DNA from: an uncultured Clostridia bacterium
Lineage (GTDB): Bacteria; Bacillota; Clostridia; TANB77; CAG-508
Assembly (NCBI GenBank): GCA_948502395.1
Contig: CAOPES010000016.1
Coordinates: forward strand, 1 to 12,395
Reading direction: 5' to 3'
DNA: 12,395 nucleotides
In this document: positions 1 to 7,120 of the stretch, in pieces
Layout: each line of letters opens with the position of its first letter
Numbering within the stretch: the stretch's first letter is position 1
Notes under the pieces: generated by a model
Seen by the model: only the letters and a program-made list of their open reading frames with translations
Database searches by the model: none
What the model was told of the DNA's origin: nothing
Made by a program: the position numbers and the translations under genes

Positions 1-53
1 TTCCTTTTTTATTTTCTATATTTGGTGTGACATATCTATTGTAAACCTATAAT

Positions 54-82
54 TTGATTTATGTTTACTTTTGTGTTATACT
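54..82 (+). promoter_or_regulatory. Promoter of the RelA/SpoT-domain gene
   Basis: A TTGATT -35 box (54-59), a 17-bp spacer and a TATACT -10 box (77-82) preceded by TGT give an extended -10 sigma-A type promoter, about 50 bp before the start codon. A second, weaker candidate lies just upstream (GTGACA 27-32, TATAAT 48-53) but its 15-bp spacer is short. Seen directly in sequence; activity is inferred. Confidence 0.7.
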
Positions 83-135
83 ATATATAAGCATTTGCTT
101 ATAAAAATTTATTTATAGAAAGAGGTATATACAAT

Positions 136-1038
136 ATGAAAACTGAGACATCTGCTAAGCGATTCATTTTTCCGGACATTGAACCTTTTTTATGTCCAAA
201 TGAGCGGATTACTTTGGAACAAAGTATTCACAACTATCGGAAAGCTTTGATTGATACTGGAAATTGTTATTGCATTGCATACGCTAATAAGTTGCTTGAA
301 TATTTGGAAGCTACTCCAAATATCAAAGATTTTTCGCAGTATGTTGCTCACATGAAAAAGTGGAAAAAACAAAATAACTATAATTTCGAATTCGACTTTT
401 TTATGCGAAAAAAGAGCTTTATCAAATATAACGAAAAAATTCGTTTATACATTTTGAAAGCTTTGGATGCAAAAACTTTTGAAGAGCGAGAGAAATTTTC
501 TTTAGATAGAATTTGTGATGTTATTGGAGTAAGAGGGATTTTGGATTTTGGAAAAGAAGATTCGGCAAAAACTATTGATATGTGCTACAAGTTTTTGAAT
601 GAAACTATAAACTTTTTCACCAAAGAAAAAGGCTACACTATAAAACTTGCAGAACCTTTGGTTGATGTTGGATTTTGTGCTAAGGAACATCCCAATGTGT
701 TTGTTCCCAAAAAAAGCAAACTTCTTACCGATTTTGAAGTAAATGTAAAAGACTATTATCTAACCCCTAAAAAGAATGGATATCAGTCTTTGCACATTGT
801 ATTCAAAAGTCCAAAGGGAATTACTACTGAAATCCAGATTCGAACTTTCGCAACTCATATGCGAGTAGAGTTTGACCCTTCTTGTAATCATGATTCTCAT
901 GATAAGAACAAATATCCTGAACGTATAAATTTAGACTTAGAGAAAATCAACATCTTTGGTTTTGGATATCATGGACCAGGAAAACTCTTTGATACGGTAG
1001 GACTTATCCAATCAATTGACCCATTTATGAATGCTTAG
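136..1038 (+). CDS. RelA/SpoT synthetase-domain protein, divergent small-alarmone-synthetase-like
   Basis: A 300-residue protein with a RelA/SpoT nucleotidyltransferase fold. The family makes (p)ppGpp by moving pyrophosphate from ATP to GDP/GTP. Visible marks are a basic RKKSF stretch (residues 91-95) where the ATP-binding loop is expected, DVIGVRGIL with D128 and R133, the G-loop NGYQSLH with Y216, and EIQIRT with catalytic-position E232. There is no HD hydrolase domain and no TGS/ACT regulatory region, so it resembles a small alarmone synthetase more than a full Rel. The segment after EIQIRT is unusual: the normal AE-GxAAH pattern is replaced by VEFDPSCNHDSH (244-255). The N-terminal 90 residues match nothing I recognise. 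The ATG has AGAGG ten bases upstream. It is monocistronic, with its own promoter and terminator, and convergent with trmR. Family assignment is firm; true (p)ppGpp synthesis is not proven, since toxic and tRNA-modifying relatives share this fold. Confidence 0.85.
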   Translation: MKTETSAKRFIFPDIEPFLCPNERITLEQSIHNYRKALIDTGNCYCIAYANKLLEYLEATPNIKDFSQYVAHMKKWKKQNNYNFEFDFFMRKKSFIKYNEKIRLYILKALDAKTFEEREKFSLDRICDVIGVRGILDFGKEDSAKTIDMCYKFLNETINFFTKEKGYTIKLAEPLVDVGFCAKEHPNVFVPKKSKLLTDFEVNVKDYYLTPKKNGYQSLHIVFKSPKGITTEIQIRTFATHMRVEFDPSCNHDSHDKNKYPERINLDLEKINIFGFGYHGPGKLFDTVGLIQSIDPFMNA

Positions 1039-1057
1039 CTTTCAACAGTAAATTCAT

Positions 1058-1085
1058 AGACCTTAGAATTATTTTTCTAAGGTCT
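1058..1085 (+). terminator. Rho-independent terminator after the RelA/SpoT-domain gene
   Basis: A perfect 11-bp stem, AGACCTTAGAA (1058-1068) with TTCTAAGGTCT (1075-1085), closes a 6-base loop and is followed by GTG and a run of T (1089-1094). It starts 20 bases after the stop codon. On the opposite strand the hairpin also lies just beyond the trmR stop but lacks a good U-tract, so it should work mainly in the + direction. Confidence 0.88.
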
Positions 1086-1092
1086 GTGTTTT

Positions 1093-1680
1093 TTATTTTA
1101 TTTTACTAATAGCCAATCCATCTCCAACTTCTAAAATCTCAGTTTCTAAATTTGGATTTTCACTAACTTCTTTTATATATTCTCTTAAATTCCTTACAGC
1201 TGTACGTTGTTTATGTTTATTATAGTCGCTCATAACATATCCTTTATACAAAATATTATCAGCAAAAATAATTCCATTTGGTTTTATCATTCTTAAAGCT
1301 TCTTTCAAGAAAAATGGATATTTCCCTTTTGCCGCATCTATAAATACAGCATCATATTTCTCATTTAAAGTTGGCAAAATTTCTACTGCATCACCTTCAT
1401 AGATGTTTATTTTGTCTGCCACTTGAGTTTTTTTGATATTTTCTCTTGCTTCTTGTACTCTTTCAGTATCTCTTTCAATTGTATCAATTACTCCATTTTC
1501 TGCTAAAAATTCTGTAAAACATATTGCTGAATATCCTACCGCTGTACCAATTTCAAGTATTCTTTGTGGCTTTTCTTCCTTTAAATATTTTTCCATTACT
1601 TCTAAGGTATCGTCCATTATTATTGGAATGTGTGCTTCCAAAGCTTTTTGCTTTATTTTCTCTAATTCAGTTTTATCCAT
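1093..1680 (-). CDS. trmR: Class I SAM-dependent O-methyltransferase, TrmR (YrrM)-type tRNA 5-hydroxyuridine methyltransferase
   Basis: A 195-residue O-methyltransferase of family 3. The B. subtilis relative TrmR (YrrM) uses SAM to turn 5-hydroxyuridine into 5-methoxyuridine at tRNA position 34, a wobble modification. Visible are motif I ILEIGTAVGYSAI (41-53), the acidic ERD after strand 2 (69-71), GDA (96-98), FIDAAKG (114-119), and the metal-binding set D115, D141 and N142 typical of the family. At 195 residues it is somewhat shorter at the N terminus than many homologues, but the ATG has AGGAG six bases upstream, so the start is sound. It follows bipA by 75 bp with a hairpin repeat between, and could be cotranscribed with it; no separate promoter is clear. 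Small-molecule O-methyltransferases (caffeoyl-CoA type) share this fold, so the tRNA role is inferred from bacterial family knowledge. Confidence 0.82.
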   Translation of the reverse strand: MDKTELEKIKQKALEAHIPIIMDDTLEVMEKYLKEEKPQRILEIGTAVGYSAICFTEFLAENGVIDTIERDTERVQEARENIKKTQVADKINIYEGDAVEILPTLNEKYDAVFIDAAKGKYPFFLKEALRMIKPNGIIFADNILYKGYVMSDYNKHKQRTAVRNLREYIKEVSENPNLETEILEVGDGLAISKIK

Positions 1681-1704
1681 AAATTTCTCCTAAAAAGTTT
1701 AAAA

Positions 1705-1752
1705 GGACGGTCTATTATCAAGCAATATTTTTCTGATCCGTCCCCAAAAACA
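1705..1752. repeat. REP-like GGACGG/CCGTCC inverted repeat between bipA and trmR
   Basis: GGACGG (1705-1710) pairs with CCGTCC (1738-1743) around a 27-base loop. The right side continues as CCCCAAAAACA (1742-1752), which matches the end of the repeat at 3775-3807. On the - strand the hairpin is followed by TTTT and then TTTTT, so it may act as a weak terminator or attenuator between bipA and trmR. The 6-bp stem with a long loop makes that function uncertain. Confidence 0.55.
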
Positions 1753-1755
1753 TTA

Positions 1756-3567
1756 TTAACGTCTATTAGCTCTTTCTCTTTCTTTCGAATCTAATATTTT
1801 CTTTCTTAAACGAATTGATTTTGGTGTTATTTCTACTAATTCATCATCTTGTATAAATTCGATTGCTTTTTCAAGTGATATCTGAATTGGTGGTACTAAT
1901 CTTAAAGCATCATCTGAACCCGAAGCTCTTGTATTTGTTAAATGTTTTTCTTTACATACATTTATACTTAGGTCTTCTCCCCTTGAATTTAGTCCAACTA
2001 TCATTCCTTCATATACTTCTACACCTGCTCCGATGAATAAGTCTCCTTTGTCTTGTGCATTGTATAGTCCGTATGTTACTGATTTTCCTTTTTCAAATGC
2101 TACTATTGTTCCCCTTACTCTTGCTTGAATGTCTCCTTTAAATGGTTCATATGAATCAAAAATATGGTTCATTGTTCCTTCACCTTTTGTATCTGTTAAG
2201 AATTCTGTTCTATATCCAATTAATCCTCTTGCTGGTATTTTAAATTCTATTTTTGTGTGACCTGCTTCCGCTGGTTCCATATTTACCATTTCTGCTTTTC
2301 TTCTACCTAATTTTTCAATTACGTTTCCTACGCAGTCGTCTGGAACATTTACTACTAATAGTTCGATTGGTTCACATTTTACTCCGTCTATTTCTTTGTA
2401 AATAACTTTTGGTCTTGATACTAGTAGCTCAAATCCTTCTCTTCTCATTGTTTCTATTAATACTGATAAATGAAGTTCTCCTCTTCCTGATACTTCAAAT
2501 GAGTCTGGTGAGTCTGTTTCTCTTACTCTTAATGATACGTTTCTTTCTAATTCTTTAAATAATCTATCACGTATATGTCTTGATGTTATAAATTGACCTT
2601 CTTTTCCTGCAAATGGTCCATTGTTTACGCTAAATGTCATTGATACTGTTGGTTCGTCGATGTCTACAAATGGGATTTTTTCTGGGTTGTTGAAGTCACA
2701 TATTGTGTCTCCTATGTTGATGTCTGCTAATCCTGCAAGTTCGATTATATCTCCTGCTTTTCCTTCTTCAACTTCAACTTTGTTTAATCCAACGTGTGTA
2801 TAAACTTTTGCAATTCTTCCTTGTGTTATTTTGTCTTCTTTTCCACAAATTGCAACTGGCATTCCAACTTTTATGATTCCTCTTTCTACTCTTCCTACTG
2901 CAATTCTTCCTACATAATCATCATAATCGATATTAGATACTAGCATTTGTGCTGGTCCTTCTTCATCACAGTTTGGTGCTTGAATTGTGTTTATTATTGT
3001 TTTAAATAGACAAGATAAATCTTCTGTTTCTTCGCTTAAATCCATTTTTGCAATTCCGTTCTTTGCTGATGCGTATACAACTGGGAATTCTAATTGTTCG
3101 TCACTTGCGTCTAATTCTATAAATAATTCAATTACTTGGTCAACTACTTTTTCAGGTTGAGCCCCTGGTCTGTCGATTTTGTTTATTACGACAATTGGTT
3201 TTAATCCTAGTGCTAGAGATTTCTTTAAAACTTCTCTTGTTTGTGGCATTGCACCTTCAAAAGCATCAACTAAAAGTAAAACTCCGTCAACTGTTTTTAA
3301 AACCCTTTCAACTTCTCCACCAAAGTCTGCGTGCCCTGGTGTGTCTACTATGTTTATTTTGATGTCATCATGCATTACTGATGTGTTTTTTGAAAGTATT
3401 GTAATTCCTCTTTCTTTTTCTTGGTCATTTGAGTCCATTACTCTTTCTTGTACTTGTTCGTTTTCTCTGAATATGTGACTTTGTCTTAACATTGCGTCTA
3501 CTAGTGTTGTTTTTCCGTGGTCTACGTGTGCTATTATTGCTATGTTTCTTATTTTTTGGTTGTTCAT
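1756..3567 (-). CDS. bipA: Ribosome-associated translational GTPase BipA/TypA
   Basis: A 603-residue translation-factor GTPase close to the usual family length. BipA binds the 70S ribosome at the elongation-factor site and supports ribosome assembly and growth in cold or stress. All G motifs are visible: G1 AHVDHGKTT (13-21), G2 RGITI (53-57), G3 DTPGH (75-79), G4 NKID (129-132) and G5 SAK (near 167). After the GTPase domain come domain II, the EF-G-like domains III and V and the BipA-specific C-terminal domain with YGLYNAQDKGDLFIGAG and NTRASGSDDA motifs. The ATG has GGGG nine bases upstream. It is driven by a near-consensus promoter (3652-3680), and its leader carries a perfect 11-bp hairpin. 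trmR lies downstream on the same strand. Confidence 0.97.
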   Translation of the reverse strand: MNNQKIRNIAIIAHVDHGKTTLVDAMLRQSHIFRENEQVQERVMDSNDQEKERGITILSKNTSVMHDDIKINIVDTPGHADFGGEVERVLKTVDGVLLLVDAFEGAMPQTREVLKKSLALGLKPIVVINKIDRPGAQPEKVVDQVIELFIELDASDEQLEFPVVYASAKNGIAKMDLSEETEDLSCLFKTIINTIQAPNCDEEGPAQMLVSNIDYDDYVGRIAVGRVERGIIKVGMPVAICGKEDKITQGRIAKVYTHVGLNKVEVEEGKAGDIIELAGLADINIGDTICDFNNPEKIPFVDIDEPTVSMTFSVNNGPFAGKEGQFITSRHIRDRLFKELERNVSLRVRETDSPDSFEVSGRGELHLSVLIETMRREGFELLVSRPKVIYKEIDGVKCEPIELLVVNVPDDCVGNVIEKLGRRKAEMVNMEPAEAGHTKIEFKIPARGLIGYRTEFLTDTKGEGTMNHIFDSYEPFKGDIQARVRGTIVAFEKGKSVTYGLYNAQDKGDLFIGAGVEVYEGMIVGLNSRGEDLSINVCKEKHLTNTRASGSDDALRLVPPIQISLEKAIEFIQDDELVEITPKSIRLRKKILDSKERERANRR

Positions 3568-3594
3568 TTTTTATTACCCCTTTTTCATAACATA

Positions 3595-3630
3595 AGACGT
3601 TTTTATAAAGTCGCCTTTTTAAAAACGTCT
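3595..3630 (-). promoter_or_regulatory. Hairpin in the bipA 5' leader
   Basis: AGACGTTTTTA (3595-3605) and TAAAAACGTCT (3620-3630) form a perfect 11-bp stem with a 14-base loop. Given the promoter position, it falls at roughly nucleotides 15-50 of the bipA transcript, just upstream of the GGGG ribosome site. It is not followed by a U-tract on the - strand, so it does not look like an attenuator. An mRNA-stabilising or temperature-responsive element is possible but inferred. Confidence 0.6.
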
Positions 3631-3651
3631 GATTTTTTAATACTATCTAAT

Positions 3652-3680
3652 ATTATACACCTATTAATTTCCAGTGTCAA
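3652..3680 (-). promoter_or_regulatory. Promoter of bipA (near-consensus sigma-A)
   Basis: On the - strand the -35 is the perfect TTGACA (3675-3680) and the -10 the perfect TATAAT (3652-3657), separated by 17 bp. This is the best promoter in the window. Transcription should begin near 3645, giving a leader of about 78 nucleotides before the bipA ATG. Confidence 0.88.
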
Positions 3681-3698
3681 CATAATTTTTCTATTTTT

Positions 3699-3731
3699 GG
3701 GTGTTTTTGGGGACAGACCTTAAAAACACCC
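3699..3731. repeat. REP-like palindromic repeat, copy A
   Basis: A 33-bp imperfect palindrome with 10-bp arms GGGTGTTTTT and AAAAACACCC around a core containing GGGGACAGACC. Its reverse complement matches copy B (3775-3807) at all but one base. It lies upstream of the bipA -35 box. The GGGGACA core resembles short intergenic repeats found dispersed in many bacterial genomes; the link to a RayT-type transposase is inference. Confidence 0.75.
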
Positions 3732-3774
3732 TTCTTCAATATGTTTCTTATTAAATTTTTTCTTTTTTGCTTTA

Positions 3775-3807
3775 GGGTGTTTTTAAGGACTGTCCCCAAA
3801 AACACCC
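3775..3807. repeat. REP-like palindromic repeat, copy B (inverted relative to A)
   Basis: A 33-bp imperfect palindrome with the same 10-bp arms as copy A and a core containing GGACTGTCCCC. It is inverted relative to copy A across a 43-bp T-rich spacer, so the pair can also fold into one large hairpin spanning 3699-3807. It begins 4 bp past the plsC stop codon. On the - strand the stem is followed by a purine-rich A tract, so it is a poor intrinsic terminator, although it might limit 3' exonuclease decay of the plsC operon mRNA. Confidence 0.75.
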
Positions 3808-3811
3808 TTTC

Positions 3812-4408
3812 CTATTTCGTTAATTCTATTATATTATCCATAATTTCCTTAGTAACCTTATCCAAAGTTTCCTTATCCTTAGCACCTTTATACTCACTAA
3901 AATCCAAAGGCTTACCATATGTAATTGTAACTTTTCTATTTCCTTTTTCTCCACCTTTTATTCCGCAAGGCACAACTTTTGCTCCGCTTCTAACTGCGAA
4001 AAATGCTGCTCCGTCTTTTACTGCCTCACCTTTTTCTAGTCCGTTTCTTGTTCCTTCTGGGAATAAAGCTAAACATTGACCGTTTTTTAGTGTTTTCAAT
4101 GATTCTTTTATTGCTGTTACTTCTTTTGAATCCCTTTTTACTAAAATTGCATCAAATACAACCCCTAAAAATGCTAAAAATGGATTTTTGGTTAGTTCTT
4201 CTTTTGCTAAAAATCTTGCATATCTACCACATGTTGCTTCCATTAATGGTGGGTCTAAATATGTTCTGTGATTTCCGCAGATTATTACTGGTCCTTCTTT
4301 TGGTACATTTTCTTTTCCTATTATTTTTACTCTATGTACTACTTTGCAATATGCATATATTGCTCCTATTACTATTCCTCTACCTATTTTCTTAAAAAAC
4401 TCTTTCAT
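3812..4408 (-). CDS. plsC: 1-acyl-sn-glycerol-3-phosphate acyltransferase
   Basis: A 198-residue PlsC-family acyltransferase. It adds the second acyl chain to lysophosphatidic acid, giving phosphatidic acid at the inner membrane face. Family motifs are clear: NHRTYLD (46-52, the catalytic NHx4D), the FLAKEEL region (67-72), FPEGTR (116-121, substrate binding) and VVPCGI (145-150). A short hydrophobic N-terminal segment (about 10-22) may anchor it to the membrane. The ATG has AGGAG eight bases upstream. It follows cmk by 94 bp on the same strand, a common clostridial neighbour. A TATAAT (4444-4449) upstream lacks a convincing -35, so operon transcription from rlmN is the simplest reading. Confidence 0.93.
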   Translation of the reverse strand: MKEFFKKIGRGIVIGAIYAYCKVVHRVKIIGKENVPKEGPVIICGNHRTYLDPPLMEATCGRYARFLAKEELTKNPFLAFLGVVFDAILVKRDSKEVTAIKESLKTLKNGQCLALFPEGTRNGLEKGEAVKDGAAFFAVRSGAKVVPCGIKGGEKGNRKVTITYGKPLDFSEYKGAKDKETLDKVTKEIMDNIIELTK

Positions 4409-4502
4409 TTTTTCAACTCCTACTATTACATTTTTATAAGTCCATTATATGCAAACTTGCCTTAACATATTTTACTTTCATATCTTCTTTACCGCATTTG
4501 CT

Positions 4503-5174
4503 CTATTTACCTAATTTCTCTAAAATAATTTTTTTAGCAACTTCTGCTTGTTCTTCAATAGACATATTAGTAGATTCGATATAAACAGCATCATCTGCTT
4601 GTTTTAAAGCTCCAATTTCCTTTTCCATATCATTTTTATCACGAGCAATAATATTTGCCAAAACATCTTCATAGCTCATTTCAATACCACTTTGTTTATT
4701 TTGTTCAAATCTTCTTCTAGCACGTTCTTCCGGTGTTGCGTCAAAATATAATTTAACATCTGCATTTGGAAATACATAAGTTCCAATATCTCTACCTTCC
4801 ATTATGACTTTTTTTCCTTCTGCACATTTTCTAAATATATCATTTAATTTAAATCTAACTTCTTTTATTGAAGATATTTGAGATACAATTTTTGCAACAT
4901 CATTTTCTCTAATTCTGCTACTTACATCTTCTCCGTCCAAATACACGATGTCTTTTCCGTCTTCCATTTTAAATTCTATTTTGATTTTGTCTAAAAGGTC
5001 TATTATTTTTTCCTTTTCTTCTAATTTTATTCCTGCTTTAATTGTTGCTAATGCAACACATCTATATGCAGAACCTGACCCTATATTTACTAAGCCTAGT
5101 TCTTTGCTAAGTATTTCTGTTATTGTACCTTTACCGCTTCCAGCAGGTCCATCAATTGCTACTATAAATGACAT
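4503..5174 (-). CDS. cmk: Cytidylate kinase
   Basis: A (d)CMP kinase that makes CDP/dCDP from CMP/dCMP and ATP in the cytoplasm. I start it at the ATG beginning MSFIVAIDGP (223 residues, the usual length). A 16-residue upstream extension is open but would overlap the preceding gene by 47 bp and lacks homology, whereas the chosen ATG has AGGAGGAGA upstream and lies one base after the previous stop (TAAAATG), implying translational coupling. Motifs: P-loop GPAGSGKGT (9-17), CMP-binding GSGSAYR (32-38), EGRDIGT (126-132) and the lid arginines RARRRF (151-156). The first CMP motif differs from the usual LDSGAIYR at the Asp, but the Ser and Arg that contact CMP in E. coli Cmk are retained. Confidence 0.94.
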   Translation of the reverse strand: MSFIVAIDGPAGSGKGTITEILSKELGLVNIGSGSAYRCVALATIKAGIKLEEKEKIIDLLDKIKIEFKMEDGKDIVYLDGEDVSSRIRENDVAKIVSQISSIKEVRFKLNDIFRKCAEGKKVIMEGRDIGTYVFPNADVKLYFDATPEERARRRFEQNKQSGIEMSYEDVLANIIARDKNDMEKEIGALKQADDAVYIESTNMSIEEQAEVAKKIILEKLGK

Positions 5175-5175
5175 T

Positions 5176-5559
5176 TTATTGTTCTCCTCCTTCTTGTGGC
5201 ACATAAATATTTTTTGCCACAACTTCTAATTTTGTAACATTCATTGCTGTTAATGTTTCAATTTCTTTTTTTGATTTTTCTTTGAAATTGTTTAATCCGT
5301 CAACCACATTAAATCCATACACAACACTAACTTCCATATATATTTTAGCACCTTCGCCGTAATTTTCAACTCTTGTTTTTAGTACTTTATGTATTGCTGG
5401 CGTTTTCTGAGCTAGATATTCTAGTATTTGTCTAAATACTAAGTCTGATATTGTGAATTTCCCCATATAGCTAAATGTTGGTCTTATTATTGATTTTTCT
5501 GATATATATGGTTGTTGTCCTTTTCCTTTTGATTTAAAAATTTGAAGTGGGTCTAACAA
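5176..5559 (-). CDS. Asp23/Gls24-family (DUF322-like) protein
   Basis: A 127-residue protein with an Asp23/Gls24-type domain at about residues 33-118: GKFTISDLVFRQIL, then a YGEGAKIYMEVSVVYG strand pair, a helix rich in Lys/Glu and the closing VTKLEVVAKNI. Known members are small cytoplasmic or membrane-associated envelope-stress and partitioning-like proteins of Gram-positives; the biochemical role is unsettled. The start used is a TTG overlapping the end of the upstream ATPase gene by 26 bases, with only a weak GGA nearby. An internal ATG (5466) would remove 31 residues and lacks any ribosome site, so the TTG with translational re-initiation is preferred. It ends one base before cmk. The tight fit between the ATPase and cmk suggests one transcriptional unit and a role linked to the ATPase. 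Confidence 0.75.
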   Translation of the reverse strand: MLDPLQIFKSKGKGQQPYISEKSIIRPTFSYMGKFTISDLVFRQILEYLAQKTPAIHKVLKTRVENYGEGAKIYMEVSVVYGFNVVDGLNNFKEKSKKEIETLTAMNVTKLEVVAKNIYVPQEGGEQ

Positions 5560-6049
5560 ATATCCGTGAAAAATCCTTTTTTATTTCAAAAGTTGGAACT
5601 GGTATTACGTGTTTACCTTCTGTTACCCTAATTCTTCTTGCTGTTTTCATTTCTTCTTCTGTTGCAACATCTGTTATATACACTGTTTCTGAAATTTCTG
5701 GCAATCCCAAATTTGCCGCTATCTTTTGAACCATTCCGTCTGATGTTCCAAGTATTAAAATGCTTTCTGCCCTATATTTCTTCAATGCTTTTATTATTGG
5801 TTCTCTTTCTTTTTCTTCATAAAATAAAGCATGCTTAACTGTTGCGACCTTTGTCTCTGCTTTTTTTGCGGATTCCCCTGCTATTACTTCATTTTCTCTT
5901 ATAAGTAATCCATCATCTATTATATAACTTATATTTTTTTCACTTGCTACCATTTGGGCTCTATAACTTTTTCCTGTTCCTGATGGTCCTACAAATGCAT
6001 ATACTTTTATTTTATTTGGAAATGGTAATTTTATATCTTTTAATAACAT
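5534..6049 (-). CDS. P-loop NTPase of unknown function paired with the Asp23-like gene
   Basis: A 171-residue soluble protein with a clear Walker A motif, GPSGTGKS (21-28), right after a hydrophobic strand (KVYAFV). SYIIDDGLLI (41-50) follows where a second strand would be, and a strand SILILGTSDG (96-105) could carry a sensor or Walker B-like role. The C terminus is basic (RRIRVTEGKHVIP). I cannot assign a reaction; it could be a small kinase or AAA-like regulator. The ATG has GGGAGAGAG immediately upstream. It begins 15 bp after the rlmN stop and overlaps the Asp23-like gene by 26 bases, so the two are probably made in fixed proportion. Families like this pair occur in clostridial genomes, to my knowledge without a named function. 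Confidence 0.8.
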   Translation of the reverse strand: MLLKDIKLPFPNKIKVYAFVGPSGTGKSYRAQMVASEKNISYIIDDGLLIRENEVIAGESAKKAETKVATVKHALFYEEKEREPIIKALKKYRAESILILGTSDGMVQKIAANLGLPEISETVYITDVATEEEMKTARRIRVTEGKHVIPVPTFEIKKDFSRIFVRPTSNF

Positions 6050-6064
6050 TTCTCTCTCCCTATA

Positions 6065-7090
6065 TTACTCTTTTAAGTTTTTTCTTCTTAATTGGCCACA
6101 AGCCGCATCTATATCAGAGCCTAGCTCTCTTCTAATAGTTGCTACAATTCCGTGGTCATTTAAGAAATCTCTAAATTTCATAATGTTTTCATTTGAACTT
6201 TTATCAAATTGTCCATTTTCTATTTTGTTGATTGGTATTAAATTAACGTGGCATAACATACCTTTTAATAGTTTAATTAATTCTTTTGCATCATCTAAAT
6301 TATCATTATTGTCTTTTGCTAAGGCATATTCAAATGATATTCTTCTATTTGTTTTTTTGATATAGTCTTTGCAAGCTTGCATTAATTCTTCAATTGGATA
6401 TCTATTATTTACTGGCATCATACTGCTACGTTTTTCGTTGTTGCTTGCGTGTAGCGAAATTGACAATGTACATTGAATATTTTCTTCTGCCAATTTATAG
6501 ATTTTTGGTACTAGCCCACTTGTTGAAATACTGATGTGTCTTGCTCCAATGCTTAATCCTTTTTGATTATTTATTATACGAATTGCATTTACAACATTAT
6601 CGTAATTATCTAATGGCTCTCCTATTCCCATAAATACAATATTTGATATTCTTATCTTTTCATCTTGCTCTACTGCAAGAATTTGCTCTACTATCTCTCC
6701 ACTGGTTAGATTTCTTATGAAGTTTATTCCTGTTGATGCACAAAATTTGCATCCCATTTTGCACCCTATCTGTGATGATACACATAAGCTGTATCCGTGG
6801 TGGTAACTCATTAATACTGTTTCTATTGCATTTCCGTCTAATACGTCAAATAGGTATTTTATTGTTCCGTCTTTTGATTTTTGTTTTTTTAGTATTTTGT
6901 AGTTACACATTGTGTAGTTTTCTTTTAGTTTTTCTCTTAGCCCTAATGATAGGTTTGTCATTTCGTCAAATTCTTTTACTTTGTCTTGGTATAACCATTT
7001 GAATATTTGCTCTGCTCTGAATGGTTTTTCTCCTATTTGTTTTAATTCGTTTTTTAGTTCTTCTAAATCGTAATCTTTTATATTTTTCAC
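6065..7090 (-). CDS. rlmN: Dual-specificity 23S rRNA (A2503-C2)/tRNA (A37) methyltransferase RlmN
   Basis: A 341-residue radical-SAM methyltransferase. It methylates C2 of A2503 in the peptidyl-transferase centre of 23S rRNA and, in E. coli, A37 of some tRNAs. The iron-sulfur cluster motif CxxxCxxC is C110, C114 and C117 (CKMGCKFC). Other marks are AIETVLM (89-95), GIGEPL (155-160), and the C-terminal C331 in AACGQLR that forms the protein-RNA covalent intermediate. There is no sign of the Cfr variant, and the length is normal. The start is a GTG with AGGAG six bases upstream. It leads an apparent five-gene - strand operon (ATPase, Asp23-like, cmk, plsC) under a strong promoter at 7121-7149. 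Confidence 0.96.
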   Translation of the reverse strand: MKNIKDYDLEELKNELKQIGEKPFRAEQIFKWLYQDKVKEFDEMTNLSLGLREKLKENYTMCNYKILKKQKSKDGTIKYLFDVLDGNAIETVLMSYHHGYSLCVSSQIGCKMGCKFCASTGINFIRNLTSGEIVEQILAVEQDEKIRISNIVFMGIGEPLDNYDNVVNAIRIINNQKGLSIGARHISISTSGLVPKIYKLAEENIQCTLSISLHASNNEKRSSMMPVNNRYPIEELMQACKDYIKKTNRRISFEYALAKDNNDNLDDAKELIKLLKGMLCHVNLIPINKIENGQFDKSSNENIMKFRDFLNDHGIVATIRRELGSDIDAACGQLRRKNLKE

Positions 7091-7120
7091 TTTTTTCTCC
7101 TATTTAAATTCTCGCTAATT

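Noticed and set aside
4003..4395. Leu-rich open frame on the + strand
   Set aside because: It is the antisense shadow of plsC in a T-rich strand; it has no ribosome site and a low-complexity composition.
4444..4449. TATAAT upstream of plsC as a separate promoter
   Set aside because: No credible -35 box lies 16-18 bp away and there is no extended -10, so it is left as a possible weak internal signal only.
5175..5222. N-terminal extension of Cmk (start at 5222)
   Set aside because: It would overlap the Asp23-like gene by 47 bases, adds non-homologous residues (MWQKIFMCHKK), and the internal ATG has a good ribosome site right after the upstream stop.
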